Assembly (NCBI GenBank): GCA_013153915.1
Contig: JAADDL010000141.1
Span: 1-8,985 of the forward strand
DNA length: 8,985 bases
From: Campylobacterota bacterium
GTDB lineage: Bacteria > Campylobacterota > Campylobacteria > Campylobacterales > JALSKU01
Reading direction: 5' to 3'
The notes beneath the pieces were generated by a model, which made no database searches, was not told the DNA's origin, and was given only the letters and a program-made list of their open reading frames with translations. The position numbers were made by a program, and so were the translations under genes. Shown in pieces: positions 1 through 5,996 of the stretch. How positions within the stretch are numbered: the stretch's first letter is position 1; every line of letters starts with the position of its first letter.

Positions 1-786
1 AAAGATAGAATTGAAAAATTTATAAAAGATATTCCGGCAATTCCCGAAAATGTAAAAAAGTGCGCCGATTTGATAGAAGAGGGCGAGTTGGTGAAAGCGG
101 CGAATGTTGCTGCTTTGGATCACGCTTTTGTCGGATATTTGTTGGATGTGATAAATAAGCCTATATTTGGTTTCGGTTGCCATATTAGAGATATACATCA
201 AGTTTTTGGTATCTTGGGCGTAGAAAAGTCTTTTCGAGTCGTAAACGCTTACTATGCGTCACTAATACTCCCTAAAAAATGGGAAGTATTTGATATGGAC
301 AATGCGGATTTTCGGCTGTTGCAATCAAATTTAATATATCATTGGAATAAGATATCGTCAGCTTTAGAGTGTGAAGATTTGCATATTGCTTCCGTAGTCT
401 CATTGTTGCCGGCTTCTTTGGCGGTTTGTGAAGAGATTTTTAAAAGTGATGTCGAAGATATTAAATTGTTAAAATCTCATAAAAATATTAGCTATGATGA
501 TATACTTTTTGAAATGACCGGTATGAGAATATTTGATATATTCGATATAATTTGTAAAAAATGGGAACTTCATCAAGAAGCCTTGAGGTTGATAGAGTAT
601 CTATCCTCTAAAAATGATGATGGTAGTTTGTTCTCCAAATTGGCCAAATATCTTCATCTACTTATGTTTTTTGAGCTTTCCAAACCAAAATTTATCAAAG
701 CCGGTGTTAATGATTTTGTAGATTTTGATACGAGTTTCGTAGAAGATATATATCCTGATTTTATACGCATAATCGAGGCTGTATGA
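1..786 (+). CDS. HDOD-domain signalling protein, 5'-truncated (partial)
   Basis: The frame is open from the first base of the window, so the true start lies upstream and 261 C-terminal residues are visible. The first ~75 residues match the HDOD pattern: an IPAIPENV segment at residues 11-18 (the usual 'LP.LP' entry), a D40 in the position of the DP/lt helix, N52 followed by an FGFG turn (56-59) where 'aNSa.yg' normally sits, and an I-R-D-I...LG helix (62-73). HDOD domains are non-catalytic relatives of HD phosphohydrolases that act as cytoplasmic signalling or scaffold modules, sometimes fused to EAL domains. No HD metal-binding pair is evident. The last ~180 residues are helical and unassigned. 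A TTG at position 70 is a poor start because it would cut off the beginning of the domain. The stop overlaps the next gene's ATG (ATGA), implying translational coupling. Function is not known; the family call is fairly safe. Confidence 0.8.
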   Translation, partial: KDRIEKFIKDIPAIPENVKKCADLIEEGELVKAANVAALDHAFVGYLLDVINKPIFGFGCHIRDIHQVFGILGVEKSFRVVNAYYASLILPKKWEVFDMDNADFRLLQSNLIYHWNKISSALECEDLHIASVVSLLPASLAVCEEIFKSDVEDIKLLKSHKNISYDDILFEMTGMRIFDIFDIICKKWELHQEALRLIEYLSSKNDDGSLFSKLAKYLHLLMFFELSKPKFIKAGVNDFVDFDTSFVEDIYPDFIRIIEAV

Positions 787-2171
787 AGCCGATAGTAAAA
801 AATAATTGTGCAGTTTTTTTTCCTCAAGGTTTTATTGACGGTTTTAACGCAAATGCCATAATTGACCCTTCAGATATAAGTTTTACTATTTCAAAAAAAC
901 CTAAAGCGGTATTTATCTCTTTAAAAAAAGTGATATTTTTTAATAAAAAAGGTCTTTCCATACTTCTTGAAGCTATACGCTCCATACAAGATGAAATACA
1001 CTGCGTAGTGGGCTTTTGCGAATACGATAAAAACAAATACAACACTATATTTTCTATGTTTGACGGAGAATTGGATTTTTCGTTATTGGAGAACTTAAAA
1101 GTTTTATCGCTGTTTTTTGAAGATACGAAAGATAAAGAGCAAAAAATTTTGGTATATAATGACGACGAAGATCAAAAAAATCAATTAGCCATCTCTTTAT
1201 ATGAAGTAGGCCATAAGCCTTATGTGGCAAAGGATAAAGCGGAGTTTTTGCAAAAAAAAGATGAGTATATTAAAGACGGTATCGTTATAAGCCACTCATA
1301 TATAGCTACCGCCGATCCTCAGATAGACGTACATATAAAACATAATGTTATTTTTTATAATTTAAAAAATTTTGTAGACTCTACGATATCAAAAAAATTT
1401 GATTTGGATTATCATGAAAATTTATTACGAATAGGTTTTAAAGTCTTTGTTTTTGATATTACAAATGTTTCGTCTATGAATATTCATGGAGTTAACTTTT
1501 TTGCGAAACTTTCAACGGCCGGAGCGGAATACGGCGTTACGTTTTGTATTGTAGGGGTTAACGATAAAAAAGTTACCTCACAATTAAAAAATGATCTTGA
1601 GGATTCAGGTATTTTGCTTTATAGGGATATGGATCAATTTGAAGATGATTTGGAGATAAAAAAAGAGGCGTTAAGAGGTGGAAAAAGCTCTTCAAAGAGT
1701 TTTAAATTGACAAAAAATATAGTTTCAAATTTAAACTATTTTGTTGATACCGCTATGCAGATTACTCAAATGTTGGCTCAAAAAAAAGGCGAGAAAAAAA
1801 GTGTAGAAATTACAAAATTTTTAATAAACGATGATGAAGATGTATATATAGCGTTATTTGGTATCTATGGGCATTTGGAGGCGATATTAAGCGTAATTTT
1901 ATCAAAAAAACTTATATTGGACGCCTGTAAGATATTTATCGATGACGAAAATTCTCAAGATGATATCTTTGAAGCGTTGGCCGAATATACAAATATCTTG
2001 TCTTCAAAAATAAAATCCAATTTCAAGCTTTATAAAATGGATGTTGAAACAACTCTATCAAGAGTGTTTAAAGAAAAGAAATATGCGACGGAGTTTTTTG
2101 GAGATAGAAGGGGTGTTATGATAGAGTTGGATTTTGAAGGGGAGAGATTGAAGCTATTTTTGAGCAAATAG
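783..2171 (+). CDS. Multidomain STAS / pseudo-receiver / STAS / CheX-like signalling protein
   Basis: A 462-aa protein starting at an ATG inside the previous stop (ATGA), with a weak GAGG at 775-778. Four modules can be read. A STAS-like N-terminus spans ~1-112 (PQGFID at 14-19; VFISLKKVIFFNKKGL at ~43-58). A receiver-like Rossmann half spans ~120-175, with acidic NDDED at 126-130, but the beta-3 position after KDGIVIS carries no obvious phospho-acceptor Asp. A second STAS-like unit spans ~187-285 (VFVFDITNVSSMNIHG, ~221-236). The C-terminus (~310-462) resembles CheX/CheC, with E401 and N404 spaced like the E..N pair used by CheX to dephosphorylate CheY-P. In both STAS units the Ser of the usual DSSG motif is missing (NKKG and NIHG). 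This suggests a phospho-independent scaffold with a possibly active phosphatase-like end. Cytoplasmic; no membrane segment or signal peptide. Domain calls are by eye, and the partner protein is unknown. Confidence 0.7.
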   Translation: MKPIVKNNCAVFFPQGFIDGFNANAIIDPSDISFTISKKPKAVFISLKKVIFFNKKGLSILLEAIRSIQDEIHCVVGFCEYDKNKYNTIFSMFDGELDFSLLENLKVLSLFFEDTKDKEQKILVYNDDEDQKNQLAISLYEVGHKPYVAKDKAEFLQKKDEYIKDGIVISHSYIATADPQIDVHIKHNVIFYNLKNFVDSTISKKFDLDYHENLLRIGFKVFVFDITNVSSMNIHGVNFFAKLSTAGAEYGVTFCIVGVNDKKVTSQLKNDLEDSGILLYRDMDQFEDDLEIKKEALRGGKSSSKSFKLTKNIVSNLNYFVDTAMQITQMLAQKKGEKKSVEITKFLINDDEDVYIALFGIYGHLEAILSVILSKKLILDACKIFIDDENSQDDIFEALAEYTNILSSKIKSNFKLYKMDVETTLSRVFKEKKYATEFFGDRRGVMIELDFEGERLKLFLSK

Positions 2172-2190
2172 TTTATAAATAAGGAGATTT

Positions 2191-2829
2191 ATGTTAGTAG
2201 CGCCGAGTATGCTCTCTTGTGATTTCGGAAAGTTGGAGCAAGAGACGATAGATATATGTGAAGCGGGGGCGGATAAGATACATATAGATGTGATGGACGG
2301 ACATTTCGTGCCGAATCTTACCTTTGGTCCCGTTGTAGTGGAGAGTATAAACAAAGTATCGACAAAACCTTTGGATATACATTTGATGGTGGAGAATAAC
2401 ACCTTTTTTGTGGAACTTTTCGCTCATTTGAAACCGGAGTATATCTCTTTTCATATAGAGGAGGAGAAGCACCCTCATAGACTTTTGCAAAAGATAAGAG
2501 ACTACGATATAAAGCCGGCTATAGTACTAAATCCCTCTACACCGCCCGAGAGTGTAGAGTATCTTTTGGATAATCTTGATATGATACTTTTGATGAGCGT
2601 CAATCCCGGTTTTGGAGGGCAAAAGTTTATCCCGAGCGTTATTGAGAAAGCCAAAAGGTTAAAAGAACTGCTTTTAAAGAAAGGCTCCAAAGCTATCATA
2701 GAGGTTGACGGAGGAGTGAACGATAAAAATATACATGACTTAAAAGATGCCGGTGTAGATATGGTAGTGGCGGGTAGTTATGTCTTTAAAAATGATTACA
2801 AAAAAGCTATAAAAAGCCTAAAAGTGTAA
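2191..2829 (+). CDS. rpe: Ribulose-phosphate 3-epimerase
   Basis: Interconverts D-ribulose 5-phosphate and D-xylulose 5-phosphate in the non-oxidative pentose phosphate pathway, in the cytosol. The 212-aa length is normal. The family signatures are intact: APSMLSCDF (4-12), HIDVMDG (31-37) with metal/catalytic H31 and D33, HLMV (64-67), VNPGFGGQ (137-144), EVDGG (171-175) with catalytic D173, and the phosphate-binding AGS at 194-196. The start is fixed by AAGGAG at 2181-2186, four bases before the ATG, and by the normal N-terminus. It follows the CheX-like gene by 19 nt and is followed by trpF after 3 nt, so it sits mid-operon. An rpe gene next to a DnaQ-like exonuclease also occurs in Campylobacter jejuni, which supports the lineage call. 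No anomaly seen. Confidence 0.97.
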   Translation: MLVAPSMLSCDFGKLEQETIDICEAGADKIHIDVMDGHFVPNLTFGPVVVESINKVSTKPLDIHLMVENNTFFVELFAHLKPEYISFHIEEEKHPHRLLQKIRDYDIKPAIVLNPSTPPESVEYLLDNLDMILLMSVNPGFGGQKFIPSVIEKAKRLKELLLKKGSKAIIEVDGGVNDKNIHDLKDAGVDMVVAGSYVFKNDYKKAIKSLKV

Positions 2830-2832
2830 TCG

Positions 2833-3429
2833 ATGACGAAAGTAAAGATATGCGGTATTACAAATCTTGAAGACGCGCTTACGGCTTGCAAAGCCGGTGC
2901 GGACGCTTTGGGATTTGTTTTTTATCCAAAATCACCAAGATATATTAGTCCAAACGAAGCTTTAAAGATATCTTCCAAGATACCTCCTTTTGTGAAAAAG
3001 ACGGCGCTTTTTGTCAACGAAACCGCTCAAAAAGTAAACTCTATCATGAAATATTGCAAAATGGACTTGGCTCAAATACATTTTGAAGCTAAAGAGTCTT
3101 TTTACACAGAGTTGGATTTTGAGTATATAAAGGTAATTAGGGCAAAACAAAAAGAGGATTTGCAAAAGATAGACAAAAACGAATTTTATATCGTTGATGC
3201 CTTTGTGGAGAGTTACGGGGGAGAAGGCAAGAGGGTCGCTTTGCAATGGTTTAAAGGGATTGATTGCTCCAATCTTATCTTGGCGGGCGGATTGACTCCC
3301 GAAAATGTCAAAGAGGTTACGGGTTGCGGTTTTTACGGTTTGGATGTGAGTAGCGGCGTCGAACTGAAAAAAGGTAAAAAAGATAGCAAAAAAGTGTATG
3401 ATTTTATAAAAGCGGTTAAAGATATATGA
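2833..3429 (+). CDS. trpF: Phosphoribosylanthranilate isomerase
   Basis: Catalyses the Amadori rearrangement of N-(5-phosphoribosyl)anthranilate to CdRP in tryptophan synthesis. The 198 aa fit a stand-alone TrpF. Visible signatures are KICGIT (5-10) with the general base C7, GADALGFVFYPKSPRY (22-37), QIHF (81-84; the usual form is QLHG), VDAF (121-124) with the general acid D122, a GGEGK loop (129-133), AGGLTPENV (151-159) and GLDVSSGVE (169-177) for phosphate binding. The ATG lies 3 nt after the rpe stop with no clear Shine-Dalgarno, so translation is probably coupled to rpe. Its stop overlaps the next ATG. It is outside a trp cluster in this window. It shares the TIM-barrel phosphate-sugar fold with Rpe, but no relation beyond that fold is implied. 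Confidence 0.96.
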   Translation: MTKVKICGITNLEDALTACKAGADALGFVFYPKSPRYISPNEALKISSKIPPFVKKTALFVNETAQKVNSIMKYCKMDLAQIHFEAKESFYTELDFEYIKVIRAKQKEDLQKIDKNEFYIVDAFVESYGGEGKRVALQWFKGIDCSNLILAGGLTPENVKEVTGCGFYGLDVSSGVELKKGKKDSKKVYDFIKAVKDI

Positions 3430-4214
3430 GTGATATTCTTCGTGAAATAGTAGATAAGATGGCTTCAAAAAAGGGGCTTTATAAAAGTGAATTTATCGAA
3501 CTTTGCAAATCTTGTTCTTTAGTTGTAGATGAGGATGAGTTTGATTTGGCTGTTGATTATATAGAGCATTGCGGTGTAAAGACCGTGCAAAAAGATGACA
3601 AGATATATACGAAAAGCAGGTTTGAAGAGTACAAAAAGGCTACCTACTGCGTAGTGGATATTGAAACTAGCGGCAATACCCCGCAAAACTCTCAGATTAT
3701 CGAGATAGGCGCCATTAAATACCAAAAAGGTGAAGTCATAGATAGATTTGAGAGTTTTGTCTATTGTGATTTTGTGCCGGAGTATATAGAGAAGATAACG
3801 AATATCTCAAAAGAGGATTTAAAAAACGCACCCAAGTTAAAAAGCGTACTTTTGGAGTTTAGAGAGTTTTTATCGGATGCCGTATTTGTAGCTCACAATG
3901 TAAGATTTGATTATAACTTCATATCGGAATCATTTAAAAAGTATCAAATATCCGAGATTTTAAACAGAAGGCTTTGCACCATAGATTTGGCTAGAAAGAC
4001 TATCGAGTCGGAAAAGTACGGACTATCCTTTTTGAAAGAAAAGCTGGGTATCGATATAGATAATCACCATAGAGCCTATGCGGACGCTATGAGCGCTTTG
4101 GAGATATTTAAGATAAGTTTGCGAAATATTCCTGATGATGTAGTAAGTACGGAAGATTTGATAACTTTTTCAAATCCGTCCAAAAAGAAGAAAAAGAAAA
4201 AGGAGCGCCGATAA
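3426..4214 (+). CDS. dnaQ: DnaQ-family DEDDh 3'-5' exonuclease (DNA polymerase III epsilon-like)
   Basis: Predicted proofreading-type 3'-5' exonuclease. The exonuclease domain occupies about residues 73-232. Exo I is VDIETSG with D78 and E80, Exo II is AHNVRFD with D162, and Exo III is HRAYAD with H215 and D220, so all five DEDDh residues are present. Unlike the 243-aa E. coli epsilon, an unassigned, acidic, mainly helical region of ~72 residues precedes the nuclease. The C-terminus is short and ends in a lysine-rich tail (seven consecutive Lys at 253-259). EDLITF at 243-248 faintly resembles the hexapeptide clamp-binding pattern (Q..M/L.F), with Glu instead of Gln. The ATG overlaps the trpF stop (ATGA) and fits the coupled operon. 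The family is certain. Whether it is the replicative epsilon or a general DnaQ-like nuclease cannot be decided from sequence alone. Confidence 0.88.
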   Translation: MSDILREIVDKMASKKGLYKSEFIELCKSCSLVVDEDEFDLAVDYIEHCGVKTVQKDDKIYTKSRFEEYKKATYCVVDIETSGNTPQNSQIIEIGAIKYQKGEVIDRFESFVYCDFVPEYIEKITNISKEDLKNAPKLKSVLLEFREFLSDAVFVAHNVRFDYNFISESFKKYQISEILNRRLCTIDLARKTIESEKYGLSFLKEKLGIDIDNHHRAYADAMSALEIFKISLRNIPDDVVSTEDLITFSNPSKKKKKKKERR

Positions 4215-4225
4215 ATCGCTCCTTT
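4199..4225. terminator. Bidirectional intrinsic terminator between convergent units
   Basis: AAAGGAGCG (4199-4207) pairs perfectly with CGCTCCTTT (4217-4225) around a 9-nt loop that contains the exonuclease stop codon (4212-4214). On the + strand it is followed by GTATTTTA, a modest U-tract. On the - strand it lies 5 nt after the small-protein stop and is followed by a strong T-rich run, the complement of the exonuclease lysine codons at 4181-4198. It probably ends both the exonuclease operon and the sqr unit, and is better formed for the latter. Confidence 0.8.
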
Positions 4226-4230
4226 GTATT

Positions 4231-4383
4231 TTAGTGGTGTGATTTTAAGATTAGAACCGTCATCTTTAGGTTTATCCACAAAAATTGGATAAATTGCCAA
4301 ATGATACAAGTTCTCATAAATACTGTAAACTTAGTAGGTACCGGTGTATAGTCGTTTTGTGTGTATTGTTCTATTTTTCTCAT
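4231..4383 (-). CDS. 50-aa hydrophobic/aromatic small protein downstream of sqr
   Basis: I do not recognise this gene with certainty. The 50 residues comprise a polar N-terminus (MRKIEQYTQNDYTPVPTKF) followed from about residue 19 by an aromatic, hydrophobic stretch (CIIWQFIQFLW at 26-36, MTVLIL at 41-46). Two positive residues, R24 and K40, flank the core, and it ends KSHH. It could be a single membrane-embedded or amphipathic helix. A perfect AAGGAG (4395-4390), six bases before this ATG, marks the start. A longer frame beginning at 4419 would overlap sqr and place that Shine-Dalgarno inside the coding region. The gene starts 14 nt after the sqr stop and is followed by a terminator, so it is almost certainly co-transcribed with sqr. 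A membrane anchor or accessory factor for the oxidoreductase is a plausible guess only. Confidence 0.72.
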   Translation of the reverse strand: MRKIEQYTQNDYTPVPTKFTVFMRTCIIWQFIQFLWINLKMTVLILKSHH

Positions 4384-4389
4384 ATTTTT

Positions 4390-4395
4390 CTCCTT
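4390..4395 (-). promoter_or_regulatory. Shine-Dalgarno deciding the small-protein start
   Basis: AAGGAG on the - strand, six bases upstream of the ATG at 4383 and in the 14-nt gap after the sqr stop. It supports a genuine separate 50-aa product and rejects the upstream ATG at 4419. Confidence 0.8.
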
Positions 4396-4397
4396 GA

Positions 4398-5873
4398 TTA
4401 CTCGGGTATTATTGTCCATAAAGGCTTAAGTTGAGCCTTCCAGATGAATGCATGATGAAGCAAATGCTTGATCCAGTGACCTGCAAGACCTATGGTTCCG
4501 AAAGTTCCGTTTAAGTCTCTGCCGTATTCATACTTTTCATAATCAGGAACAATCGGATACATCGTCATTGCCGCCGCCGTTCCGTTAAATATACCTTTTC
4601 CCGCACTAGCGACGCAAGCCGCACCCATCTCGGTCATACTTGCGGTATGCGTAGGCTCTTGTGAGATACCATCTATCATATCTCTGATGCTTTGGGCTAC
4701 GGCTTTACCCATCATTGCGCTTGGCATACCCGTTCTTGGAGGAGTTGGATTGATAGGTGTGCCGTTTGGCGAACTCATAGGCTTACTGATAAGATGAGGA
4801 GGCGCAAAGGCTATGCCTACCGCAAATATATTTTTATAGTCGGGATTTTGCAAAGTTTTAGGCCAGTCATTTGGAGACCAGTTTTCAAATCCTCTTGCCG
4901 CGCTTTCATAGTCTGCGTCCACTTTCATAAAACCTGCGGGGTTGAATACTTTGGAAGTTATATCTTCACCGTTTTTATCGTAAGCTTTTATGCCCGCACC
5001 CGCAAAAGGAGGTATAAGCATAGCAAAATCAAACTCCTCTTCGTGCATACTTCCGTCAAGCGTTTCATATGATACTTTGCCTTTTTCAACATTATTAACA
5101 TGAGCTCTTTTTATCCATTTGACGGCTCTTTCGGTATAGAGTGATTCGGCAAATATCTTTCCGCTGGTGATGTATCCGCCTCTTTTTATGTGCATACCGC
5201 CGACACCGAAATCCCCGAGTTCGTACTCATTGGTTATATAAGTTATGGTAGCTTTATCCCTAACTCCCTCTTCTCTAAGTTTATGGTCTACATTGAAAGT
5301 GTACTCAAAAGCGGCTCCTTGACAAGTGCACATTCCATGCCCCGTACCTATCAAAAACTTTTTGTGCTCTCCCTTTTTCATCTGCTCTATGATGACATCT
5401 AGTTCGTTTGATGCATGTGCCGCATGAGAAGCGGTACAAACGGAAACGGTATATTCTCCTAGCTGTCCTTGCCCGTTTCCAAGTCCTGGAGTCGCATCGA
5501 AGTTTAGCTTAGGTCCCGTAGCGTTGATGAGATAGTCATATGTTATCGTCTCTTGTTCACCGGCTTTTGAAGGATGAGTGTATTCGATGGTTACATAGGC
5601 TTTTGCCTCTTTTTCTCCTCCCTCCGGATGGATAGATACGGCTTTTGCCTGTCTGTAATCAATCCCCGCCTTCTCATATATGGGAGCGAGTTCAAAAACA
5701 ACATCCTCTACGGTCATTCCGCCGACTCCTACCCAAATATTTGACGGTATCCAGTTCCATTTTGAGTTTGGCGTAACTACTACGACTTCATGTTCATTTC
5801 CAATCCACTTTGCTAAGAAAGTCGCCGCAGTATGTCCGGAAACCCCTCCCCCAAGTACGACTACTCTTGCCAT
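4398..5873 (-). CDS. sqr: Sulfide:quinone oxidoreductase (FAD flavoprotein, type III-like)
   Basis: Oxidises sulfide and passes electrons through FAD to the membrane quinone pool. The 491-aa protein opens with the FAD Rossmann motif GGGVSG (8-13). It then has WNWIPSNIWVGVG (39-51), INATGPKLNF (116-125), a late FAD-contacting NIFAVG (348-353) and a PPRTGMPSAMMG segment (368-379). Candidate redox Cys are C146, a CTC pair at C182/C184, and C420. SQRs generally use two or three Cys at comparable positions to hold the polysulfide. The C-terminus (~464-489) is amphipathic and rich in Trp and His, as expected for a monotopic membrane-bound enzyme; there is no signal peptide. It is longer than typical type I/II SQRs (~375-430 aa). 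The type III assignment is from memory and tentative, and flavocytochrome c sulfide dehydrogenase or another FAD disulfide reductase is the alternative. AAAGGAG at 5885-5879 sets the start. It has its own promoter, with a small gene following. Confidence 0.87.
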   Translation of the reverse strand: MARVVVLGGGVSGHTAATFLAKWIGNEHEVVVVTPNSKWNWIPSNIWVGVGGMTVEDVVFELAPIYEKAGIDYRQAKAVSIHPEGGEKEAKAYVTIEYTHPSKAGEQETITYDYLINATGPKLNFDATPGLGNGQGQLGEYTVSVCTASHAAHASNELDVIIEQMKKGEHKKFLIGTGHGMCTCQGAAFEYTFNVDHKLREEGVRDKATITYITNEYELGDFGVGGMHIKRGGYITSGKIFAESLYTERAVKWIKRAHVNNVEKGKVSYETLDGSMHEEEFDFAMLIPPFAGAGIKAYDKNGEDITSKVFNPAGFMKVDADYESAARGFENWSPNDWPKTLQNPDYKNIFAVGIAFAPPHLISKPMSSPNGTPINPTPPRTGMPSAMMGKAVAQSIRDMIDGISQEPTHTASMTEMGAACVASAGKGIFNGTAAAMTMYPIVPDYEKYEYGRDLNGTFGTIGLAGHWIKHLLHHAFIWKAQLKPLWTIIPE

Positions 5874-5887
5874 ATGTTCTCCTTTAT

Positions 5888-5912
5888 TAAAACTGTAAAA
5901 GTTTCAGTTTTA
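5888..5912. repeat. Perfect 8-bp inverted repeat in the sqr leader
   Basis: TAAAACTG (5888-5895) and CAGTTTTA (5905-5912) are exact reverse complements separated by 9 nt. The element lies between the predicted sqr -10 and its Shine-Dalgarno, ending 3 nt from the latter. It could be an operator, an RNA hairpin affecting ribosome loading or mRNA stability, or chance in AT-rich DNA. Confidence 0.6.
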
Positions 5913-5925
5913 TTATTTTAAATGT

Positions 5926-5934
5926 ATTATACCA
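5926..5934 (-). promoter_or_regulatory. Extended -10 promoter for sqr
   Basis: On the - strand the sequence reads TGG-TATAAT, with the hexamer at 5931-5926 and the TGn extension at 5934-5932. This predicts a start near 5919 and a ~45-nt leader. No convincing -35 is seen, which is usual for sigma-70 promoters in Campylobacterota. The ppk promoter has the same nine bases. Confidence 0.7.
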
Positions 5935-5947
5935 TTATAAAATTAAA

Positions 5948-5972
5948 CAATTATTATATTTTGTAATAATTG
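5948..5972. repeat. Perfect 9-bp inverted repeat upstream of the sqr promoter
   Basis: CAATTATTA (5948-5956) and TAATAATTG (5964-5972) are exact reverse complements around TATTTTG. The centre at 5960 is about 41 bp upstream of the predicted sqr start, where a class II activator would sit. Alternatively, read on the - strand it is a hairpin followed by TTTAATTTT, a weak AT-only terminator for the carbonic-anhydrase/ppk unit, whose stop is 25 bp away. Confidence 0.6.
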
Positions 5973-5996
5973 CCAAATCTTTTATATAAAAAAAAG

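Noticed and set aside
70..786. TTG at 70 as the start of the HDOD gene
   Set aside because: The frame stays open to base 1 and the HDOD entry motif lies upstream of 70, so the gene is truncated by the window edge.
2191..3429. Recent duplication between rpe and trpF
   Set aside because: Both are TIM-barrel phosphate-binding enzymes, but their motifs are those of two distinct ancient families with no close sequence match.
2962..3468. 168-aa open frame on the - strand
   Set aside because: Antisense to trpF and the exonuclease start; composition is a shadow of those genes.
4231..4419. Longer 62-aa form of the small sqr-linked protein
   Set aside because: Its start overlaps the end of sqr and would put the AAGGAG at 4395-4390 inside the coding region; the ATG at 4383 is better placed.
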